Below are positions 56,587 through 64,000 of a stretch of 64,000 bases of DNA, one piece after another. The stretch covers positions 29,757,464 through 29,821,463 of the forward strand of contig OZ024929.1 of NCBI GenBank assembly GCA_964017235.1. The letters run 5' to 3'. Within the stretch, counting starts at the first letter, position 1. The number at the start of each line of letters is the position of its first letter. Made by a program: the position numbers and the translations under genes. Source of the stretch: Sabellastarte sp. h YS-2021 (taxonomy: Eukaryota > Annelida > Polychaeta > Sabellida > Sabellidae). A model generated the notes under the pieces. It was not told where the DNA came from and did no database searches. It was given only the letters and a program-made list of their open reading frames with translations.

Positions 56587-59037
56587 TTAACAACAAGGTA
56601 CTCCGGACTGTCTCATCTGCACTACAGCCACAATGCCTGCCGCCAGCGTGACAATCATTCCAATGACAGTCATGGCGTAAGACCAGTGGGGACTTTCCCT
56701 CTCCACGCCATAGATGATCAGACCAATCAGGGCAAATACAACTGTAAAAATACATTGTGGCTTATCAACACAGTGCTTACTCTTGCATGCTTTATAAGAC
56801 CCTGAATGACACCAAAGAACTTTCACATGTCAGACTTTTTACCTGACAACTCTTCTAATGATAATAAGAACAGTCAGTGAGACACCACCCCCGAAAATAT
56901 GTTTTAAAGACTCTGGGTCAGTTCCTCATTGTTTTGGCTCATGTTTCTTTGCAACCCTGAATGACACCAAAGAACTTTCACATGTCAGACTTTTTACCTG
57001 ACAACTCTTCTAATGATAATAAGAACAGTCAGTGAGACACCACCCCCGAAAATATGTTTTAAAGACTCTGGGTCAGTTCCTCATTGTTTTGGCTCATGTT
57101 TCTTTGCAACCAGGGAAAAAGTTTCAACTTCCAATAATAAAGTTTTAGTTTATATAATGTATTATTACGTATAATGACTTTTACAGAGTGTCAAGACTAT
57201 ATCGCGAGCTTAAATGTCCTGCATAAACACTAAATATTCGTGCATATATTTAGAAAACGTATGGATACAAATGTTAGCTGAAAGCAAGGCTTCTCTCCCA
57301 CACTTAAGTAGTGATCAGTTGAAGAAGAGTCTGAAAGCACCAACCTGAGCAGAAGGTTACAATGATAAGAGCAATGATGACAGAGTTCTTGCTGACCATG
57401 GGTGTGTGTACAAACATGTAGAGAACACCCAGGATGATGCAGACGATCAGACAAATCAATCCTATGGTGATCATTGCTTGTGTGGCCTTGAACCAGGACT
57501 CATCTGTCAACATATTTAAAATGGGATGGTGTAGTATTATATCGTGAAATTACAAATATGATAACATAATTTTCATCTTTTACTATTTTTCAGTGGAAAA
57601 TATATTTACAACAGGAAAGTAACTGTATATATATTTTTTGTGTGAAGCGCCATAGGGAATTTGGAATTCCAAATATGAAATTGGAATTCTGAAAAGTTTA
57701 TTTTGAGTTCCAAACAGTATATTTCAAATTTTGAATTTAGATGGCGGTTCCAGGCTTTTGTACAAAGGACATATCCAAAAAGATACAGCACAAATGACGA
57801 TGACAATATTACATCAAGGCATTGCACAAGTATTATACTATCTTTTATTATCTTCCATTTGCTTCAATGATAAGCAAAATAAATCCATATGTACAAAAAA
57901 AAAAGTTTTGAAGCATTTAGGACGTTTCAGTATTACAGACACCTGTGAATATAAAAAAATCCAACTCGAAATTTCTCCGTCATGTATGCTTAGTTTCAAA
58001 GCAACAAAAATAACAGAAGCTCTGTACAAATACCTTTCTCATGATGTATATAACATATTTGTTGTAGTAAGATGTACCATTCTGATTGTTGCTGTTAATG
58101 TAACAGAGGTTTTCAAATAAGTGGTGAAAAAACGTCATTCTGGTAAGGCACCAGAATGGTTCTGCGTGAAAGAACCCAAGAATTGGGATTCCCCCTGTGG
58201 GTCCGGGGAAGTAGAATAGGCCCAACGTGTCCTCCTGCGTGTCGTAAGAGGCGACTAAATGGAGGTGTAAATATCACAGTATAATTCTAACCATGATTGG
58301 ATTTTATTGATGTTTTGTGCTATTTTACTCCTTTTGAGAAATGTATTCTATTTATAGTTTGTAACTGTTTTATTGTTTCTGTATTGTTTACTGTATATTC
58401 TTGTCAAGTTTATCTGTATGTCCAGTCATGAGTTTTTTGTGTATTTTATCATGTTATACATATTGCTAGTGTGTGATCCTTCTCTAGTCTTTTTCTTATC
58501 CATATCTTTAATTCAAATATTGTTTGTTTAATGTCTTTTTGTTTTTTTAACAATGTGTATCTCGTCAGATGTTTTATTTTTATTTGTATATTTGTTCATG
58601 TGTTTGTGAATATTAGTTAATGTATTTATAGTAGTTAATGTTTTTATAGTGCAGTATGACACATTAGTGTTTTTGCACTAAAAATTTTAAATATCTATCT
58701 ATCTATATATCCAAGAATTGAGATAAATGTACTATAATTGGCTTGGTTTGCTGGACGTGCTAAAATGTGACTGACTCCTGATCCCATAAAACGGATTATA
58801 CTATCTTGTAATTAACTTGTACTTACCATGTGCCAATGTACCACAAGTGCAAGATTCCCACAGTCCTTCATTGTAAGTTCTCCCTCTGTACCAGTGATTG
58901 GTTGAGAATCCAAGAATATAGAAGAAGGCTGCCACTAGGATCAGAAGGAAGCATATACCAGAAGGTCCCCTCCAGCTGATGGTGTGCAGGGAGGTGGAGG
59001 CAGACACTGTGGTGGTGGTTGTAGTTGTCACTGGCAT
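56587..59037 (-). CDS. claudin/PMP22-like four-helix membrane protein, 174 aa
   Basis: The coding exons are 58827-59037, 57345-57503 and 56587-56741. All introns are phase 1, with donors G/GTAAGT and G/GTTGGT and acceptors GACAG and TACAG, giving 174 residues. Helices lie near residues 27-44, 80-102, 111-134 and 146-166. The first extracellular loop has W49, GLW at 58-60, C63 and C65, the W-GLW-C-C signature of the claudin/PMP22/EMP superfamily. The N-terminus is Thr-rich (T4-T10) and cytosolic. The C-terminus is very short and ends SGVPCC, with cysteines that could be acylated. The length fits PMP22/EMP proteins better than most vertebrate claudins (about 210). The protein probably resides in the plasma membrane at cell contacts; the exact role cannot be read from sequence. 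The ATG is preceded by a 5' UTR and an acceptor at 59066. Confidence 0.88.
56801..57110. repeat. perfect-looking tandem duplication, 155 bp x 2, in intron 2
   Basis: 56801-56955 ('cctgaatgacaccaaagaac' to 'ctttgcaac') is repeated at 56956-57110 without visible difference. A recent local duplication or an assembly artefact; there is no coding content. Confidence 0.9.
58130..58715 (+). repeat. dispersed invertebrate repeat with gtcgtaagaggcgactaa core
   Basis: 58180-58260 has 'ctgtgggtccggggaagtag' and 'cgtgtcgtaagaggcgacta', phrases I associate with widespread invertebrate retroposons. An AT-rich tail follows, ending in an (atct) microsatellite at 58691-58710. It sits in intron 1 of the claudin-like gene. 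The family name is uncertain. Confidence 0.5.
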
Positions 59038-59065
59038 GTTTCTATCTAACTGAAGCCTTCAGCAA
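59038..59065 (-). other. 5' UTR part of claudin-like exon 1
   Basis: On the minus strand 'tatatttcag' ends at 59066, giving an acceptor followed by 28 nt and then the ATG. The gene therefore has at least one upstream non-coding exon. Confidence 0.55.
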
Positions 59066-59660
59066 CTGAAATATACATGTATGTGAAAAAATGTTAAGGC
59101 TGTGGAGACAGTATTTTGTTACCAGATTTTTGAATATCTGTCGAAGCCTTTAATAACTGAAAGTAATGTTTTTGGCAAATGTGAAGGTAATTGAGGTAAT
59201 AGTTCTGACATTTTGTACATCTACTACTGAAATCTTCAATAACTGAAAAGTACATGCATTGGCAAATGAAGGGGTTATGGAGGTAGTATTTGTTGCCTGC
59301 ATTTTGAATATCCACTGAAGTCTTCAATAACTGAAAAGTTCATGTATGGGTAAATGTTGGGGTAATGGAGATAATAGTTGGCACTGGCATTTTAAAGATA
59401 TACTGAGGCTTTCAATAACAAAATAATACATTTCATAACAAATGCTAATGATTGTAGAGATTGTAGTTTAACCAGTTCTTGTTACTGAAGCTTTCAATAA
59501 CTGAAAGGTACATGTATAAAAAACTATGGTTATAGTTCTAACTGGCACTTCATAGGACTACTAAAGTCTTCAATAACCGAAAAATACACATATTGGAAGA
59601 CACTGAGATGATTATGGTTCTATACATGTTACGGGCATTTTGTAGACACGTTAAAACCTC
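59050..59660 (-). repeat. 86-bp tandem repeat, about 7 units, each with a splice-acceptor-like site
   Basis: On the plus strand 'cttcaataactgaaa' recurs at about 59056, 59148, 59234, 59322, 59409, 59492 and 59568 (76-92 bp apart). On the minus strand each unit reads 'ttttcagttattgaag', and the unit nearest the gene supplies the acceptor of exon 1. Confidence 0.8.
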
Positions 59661-59937
59661 AAGTATAGTTGCTTGATTACAATAAAACTTTTCATAAATG
59701 GACTAATATGCAAATATAGACAAATAGTGTCTGTCTTAAACTTAACTTGATGTATAATTGCTCATCGTTTTAACTCAGCAGTAAGTATGGCAAACTTATG
59801 ACACTGTTTAAATTCCCGATGAAGTAATGCAGACATAAAATGCTACATATATGACTGGCTTTGATCTCTTTAGCTGTGACTCAAGTAATTTTAAAAATTG
59901 ATTTTAAATACTTTGTCTCCTGCTTGATACAATTCAT

Positions 59938-60322
59938 TCAAGCCTGGCTCTGAGGGGCCATGGTGGCAGAGTGGTAACACTCTCGCCTCCCACCTCTGCG
60001 GCCGGGGTTCGATCCCCGTCATGGCCGTAAGTGGGAAAGCTGGTAGTTGCTTGCCGTTGGTCGGCAGTTTACAGTACAGAACCCTAGCGAACTGTATGTA
60101 CTGGTTTCCTCTGCCCTTCCAACTACCCGTCGTGATATGACCTGTACAGTGTTGAAAGCGACGTAAAACCCCAAATAAACAAAATCGGCAGTTTACAGTA
60201 CACAACCCTAGCGAACTGTATGTACTGGTTTCCTCTGCCCTTCCAACTACCCGTCGTGATATGACCTGTACAGTGTTGAAAGCGACGTAAAACCCCAAAT
60301 AAACAAATCAAGCCTGGCTCTG
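59938..60322 (+). mobile_element. family-A SINE with duplicated 3' half, 15-bp TSD
   Basis: The TSD 'tcaagcctggctctg' lies at 59938-59952 and 60308-60322. The body comprises a full SINE (59953 to about 60183) and then a second copy of its 3' half from 'tcggcagtttacag' (60184) to 60307. Only one duplication encloses both, so they behave as one insertion. Confidence 0.95.
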
Positions 60323-61152
60323 GCAAATGACTATTCAATGAGATATAACTTTTGAACCAGCTGTGATACGGTGTACATCTCGGTGACACAAATCACTATC
60401 ATAAATTAAACTGAAACTGTATTATATTAGTAGTAACACTAACATTTTAAATTTTCATTTCCTCAGAAAAATTTTTTCCAGTAGTCTGCTGGTAGCGTTG
60501 TACTATTAAATCAAAGGTGAAAATAGACTGAATTGCAGGAAAGTGTAATATACTTAATAAATTGTTACAACAATACTGGTAAATTACTGTAAAAGCAATA
60601 AAACTGTTTTGTTATGCAGTACTTTATCAGTGCCTATCTTGTAAATGTAAATGAGATGAATCAATTTACCTGTCACAAGGTACCTGTAAGTTCTGTGGCC
60701 TTTGTCTATATTTGAACGCCATTTTTTATTTCTATTGGATTGTTATCAAGAATGGAAAATCACTTATAATGTGAGGAAGCTATATTTTAAATGACAACTA
60801 CTTGTTTTACAGGAAACTATGTCTCAAATGACAACTATCGCAGCTTGTTACGTTATTTTGTGAAGCATTTTACTGATATCTTTACCTGATATCAGCATAA
60901 AGTAATTAGGTTTTTAATCTCTTTGGATAACATCCTGCATATCAATAAAGCTATTAATCATGTAACCTTTGATTTCTCTGACAAAAAAAACAAAACCAAA
61001 AAAAAAAACCAAACAATTATTTGGCTTCATTATTCTAAGTATACATAAATTACACCAGCTGACCAAAATTGACCTTAACTTAAGGAAATCAAGAATTGCA
61101 GTAAGAGATAGTTATATATTATAACAGCACATTTAACCACCGAAATACTTAC

Positions 61153-61187
61153 ATCTCCAACGTTCTGTGTTTAATTCCTGAGCCGAC
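61153..61187 (-). other. candidate 35-nt 5' UTR exon of the claudin-like gene
   Basis: On the minus strand the acceptor 'ttcttccactccag' and donor GAT/GTAAGT bracket 35 nt. A second donor, TGAG/GTACGT (61436-61431), lies further upstream and could end the first exon. No transcript evidence; based on splice-site strength only. Confidence 0.3.
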
Positions 61188-61494
61188 CTGGAGTGGAAGA
61201 ATTATTTGTTTAACTTTTCTAACAACGTATTTTGGGCTAGTCAATTAGGCACATGCCCTAAATTAGCACAGAAAGGGTTCTTTTAAGCAAAAATCAAAGC
61301 TGGACTTGTTTGATACAAAAATGTTCCTTTGATGGCTATACGTTGATTCTAGATTTTACGTAGAAAGTATTTATCATCACCACCACCAAATAAAATTTAA
61401 AAACACATTAAAAGTACATTTAAAATTAATACGTACCTCAGATATTTGTGACGAAAGAAATTTGATTATAAATCTTATCCCAAGAAAATGAGCT

Positions 61495-61758
61495 ATGTTG
61501 AACAGTTATCATACACTCAGCTATGATACACTCAAAAATATACTTGGTCCTATATTATCCCCTGAAAGCAGCCACCAAACTGAGCAGCCCAAAGTAGTTG
61601 TCAGAATCTGCTCTGATGATTGTGATGAGTTTGTGAGTGAATCATCCACAAACAAATTTTACTGTACACAGGCTCACACCGATCCAGTGAACCACAAATA
61701 CCAAATGCAAGTTCCAGTATCAGCTGAAAGACTTGTTGCTGTACTACAAATAATGTAA
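61495..61758 (+). CDS. 87-codon open frame, unrecognised
   Basis: ATG at 61495 to TAA at 61758, with a more balanced composition than most chance frames here (VVVRICSDDCDEF, MQVPVSAERLVAVL). No family is recognised, and it may be chance or a single exon. It overlaps the presumed upstream region of the claudin-like gene on the opposite strand. Confidence 0.2.
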   Translation: MLNSYHTLSYDTLKNILGPILSPESSHQTEQPKVVVRICSDDCDEFVSESSTNKFYCTQAHTDPVNHKYQMQVPVSAERLVAVLQIM

Positions 61759-61759
61759 T

Positions 61760-62530
61760 ACTGGAGAAATTATCTTTGAAGAGAAGTTTATTTAAATCGT
61801 CCTGACTGACTGAAGTAGGTTTGATTTGCAGTATTCACTAAACTGATATCAGTGTGTAAATATATCTACACTTCCTTCTTTCGGAATGTACATTCAAAAC
61901 CACAACCGTCTCTCAGAGTGAGAAAAATACAGCAAGCTTGATTTATGTCAGAGGCAACACGCGTACAAGTTATATGGTGGTTCATTTGTACAAAGAATTA
62001 AAGAAATATGTCTTGGTGTATCTGCCACTGAGTTATGAATATGGAGGTGAAGTATATTAAAATACATGTACTTGTACAGTGAACTGACGCTTACACATAA
62101 AATTCTACTTCCCATTACTGGCACGTGGTACTGTCACATGATAGTTCATAATACATTTCCTGTGCGCGGGCTTGTGTTACAGCTTGATAAACTTTAAAAT
62201 AAGGCGATGGAGGTGTTAAGTTCTATTGTTTTTGCTAATAAAATAAATAGTTTTCAGGAAATACCGTAGAAAGGTTTTAACTGGACCTAAATTCATATTT
62301 CATAGGATGGTAAAACATCACAAAAATTTCCAGAATAAATATTTATGTGAACTATCAAAATAAAAATCTAAATGCGTGAAATTCTAATTTTAATAGGACT
62401 TTTATAGGGCTTAATCTCCCCTATTCAAGGGGAACTCTTAAGGTGTATCAGAACCAAAACAGTCAACCAATTTCCATATCGAGGGATAGAAAAGAGGTCA
62501 AGCACCACAGATCACCCTAGGGGATGATTA
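61760..62530. other. intergenic, no gene seen
   Basis: AT-rich sequence without recognisable repeats. Confidence 0.4.
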
Positions 62531-62539
62531 ACATGATTA

Positions 62540-64000
62540 AGACGAAGGTGGGTGTGCCTTGGTGTACAGGTATGTTTCTAACTGCTGAAAGAGACAAGGG
62601 AGGTGGGGTGGGGGGGTGGGGGTGGGGGGTGGGGGGGTGGGGGGGTTGCACAAATCTCATCTGAAAGAGAATTCCAAACAGTGGGGGCATGAATGACACA
62701 GAAATTACCGCCAATCTGACTGTGTCTGCAACTGAAAAAATTGTTGTAGGAAGAGATATATGGAGCAAAATAAAAGGGAAAACCAGTGTGAAGAAACTTG
62801 TAAACAAATGTGGCTCTAAGCAAGGTTCAACTGGAAGTCTACTTGTTTTGATTCAATCCTAGCTGCACTATTTTGTATGCATTGTAATTTATGTAGACTG
62901 AATTTAGAGAAACTCCTGAAAAGTAAGTCACAGTAATCCCACCGGCTACTAACAAGAACATTAGCCACAAGTACAGAAGCTTCATGAGTAAGAAACAGCC
63001 TGATATGTCTAAAGTCATGGAGTTGCACAAAACAGTTTTTGCAGACATTTTAAACATGTTTGGACAAGGAAAAATCAGAATCAAACCAAACATAGAAATT
63101 CAGCAGGGCATAGAGGACGACCCAAGATGGCAATTGGGAAACATACTTTCAACTGATCCCTCTGTCTTTTTGAACCAAATACAATAAACTCAGTCTTTTC
63201 TGGATTCATTTTGAGTTTACAAGCCAACATCCAATCTTTTACATCATCTAGGCACTTATTAAGTCTGCAGATGAATTCTGGGATAAATGGACATATAATT
63301 TGACTTAGGTGTCATCTGCATAAAAATAAAACTATATTTCTTTATGTTTAGTGTACAATGAGAATAATAAAGAGCCCAAGACAGAACCTTGGAGCACACC
63401 AATAGGAGTTTACAAAGATCAGAGAAAGTAGAATTTATATTGACTGATAATGTTCAGTTAAGTAGGAAGTGAACCATTTCAGAACAGAACCCCCAACTCC
63501 AAGCCATGTCTGAAGAAAACTAAGAAGAGTGGAATTATCAATGGTGCTCAAACGAAGCCGAGAGGTCTAGCATTATAACGCAGTAGGTTCGTCTCTTGAC
63601 AAAGATAAGTAAACTTAACTTTTATGGAAAAAGAAGAGCTGTTTCAGTCGAGTGACCTGTTTTATATGCAAGCAGGCACAGGTTGTCTAAGTTATGGATA
63701 TGCTTAGCAAATGCTCATTGATGTGAAACTAATTTGCAATTAATAGTAGTAGTGTAACACTACATCCCTCGATTAGAAATGTTGGCCACGGATTCAACAG
63801 GCAGAATTTTGTAGATGAGTTTCTAATTATTTTATCAACATCTTCAGGAACTTGAGTAAAGACAGTAATTTTTGGAGGATCAAAAGGAGGATGAACATCA
63901 TTTTCAGTGCCAGAGGGGACAAACATTTCTCCAATTTTCTTAATTTTATTCCAAAAAGGAGGCAAACTGGTCAGTCAATGACTTGCCAGACTCATGAGAC
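62540..64000 (-). pseudogene. decayed CR1/L2-like LINE reverse transcriptase
   Basis: Read on the minus strand from the window edge, motifs occur in RT order. FDPPKITVFTQVPEDVDKII and LLNPWPTFLI (63729-63965) come first, then MLDLSASFE (about 63575). GVLQGSVLGSLLF and FYADDT (about 63410-63310) follow, then DVKDWMLACKLKMNPEKTEF (about 63250-63190). The thumb segment LFLTHEASVLVANVLVSSRW, DYCDLLF and LQCIQNSAARI lies at 62860-63010. The C-terminal FDAPTVWN-like piece HAPTVWNSLSDEIC is near 62670. Numerous stops and frameshifts. The rest lies beyond the window. Confidence 0.85.
62597..62647 (+). repeat. G-rich tract, quadruplex-capable
   Basis: Runs of 4-7 G separated by single T: 'ggggtgggggggtggggg' continuing to 62647. 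It interrupts the LINE remnant on the other strand, where it reads as Pro/His codons. Confidence 0.9.

Noticed and set aside
31022..60110. tRNA-Gly genes at the SINE heads
   Set aside because: The A and B boxes are clear, but each is followed by the SINE body, tail and target duplication, and the cloverleaf has extra and missing bases. They are SINE promoters, not tRNA genes.
59891..60389. 135- and 88-codon minus frames with convincing-looking protein text
   Set aside because: They are antisense translations of the SINE body; the same peptide strings appear at every SINE copy (also at 44574-44822).

Overview
The window is animal genomic DNA: AT-rich, repeat-dense and gene-poor, with GT/AG-spliced genes and no operons or prokaryotic signals. 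A tRNA-Gly-like SINE, long arrays of 150-170 bp satellites inside transposon-like elements, DIRS retrotransposons, dense 'ATGGCGGCCAT'/'GTCCGTCC' repeats and 'GACCTTGACC' tracts together suggest a lophotrochozoan, most likely a mollusc. That assignment rests on general resemblance and not on a database match.

Layout. 1-16.3 kb is almost all dispersed and tandem repeats: a 152-171 bp satellite at 0.6-1.9 kb and again, as a clean 155 bp array, at 13.7-16.3 kb; a 169 bp satellite at 5.87-7.1 kb inside a longer insert; an 8-bp-TSD hAT-type MITE at 4.65-5.03 kb; and several foldback-like blocks. 16.3-28.0 kb is a nest of two DIRS-type tyrosine-recombinase retrotransposons. A well preserved element (A, 16745-22735) carries gag, RT-RNase H, a methyltransferase-like region and a tyrosine recombinase (YR). 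It sits inside the 5' end of an older, decayed DIRS (B, 16304-28035). Both keep the diagnostic inverted terminal repeats plus an internal complementary region equal to the joined complements of the two ends. A third, internally deleted DIRS (C, about 49.9-52.85 kb) lies on the minus strand. 28.0-48 kb is intergenic sequence with SINEs, a TIR element at 33.38-34.30 kb, minisatellites and LINE fragments.

Host genes. Two genes could be assembled from the sequence, both on the minus strand: a two-exon gene for an unrecognised 70-residue protein (48056-49282), and a three-coding-exon gene for a 174-residue claudin/PMP22-like four-helix membrane protein (56587-59037) whose 5' UTR acceptor lies at the edge of an 86 bp tandem repeat. 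Between them are DIRS C and a 1.6 kb TIR-flanked unit holding a GIY-YIG endonuclease fragment of Penelope type. The window ends in a decayed minus-strand LINE reverse transcriptase (62.5-64 kb).

The most informative parts are the reading-frame breaks of DIRS A, which the two decayed relatives in the same window help to interpret, and the insertion-site logic of the DIRS elements, for which one related unoccupied site is also present here.
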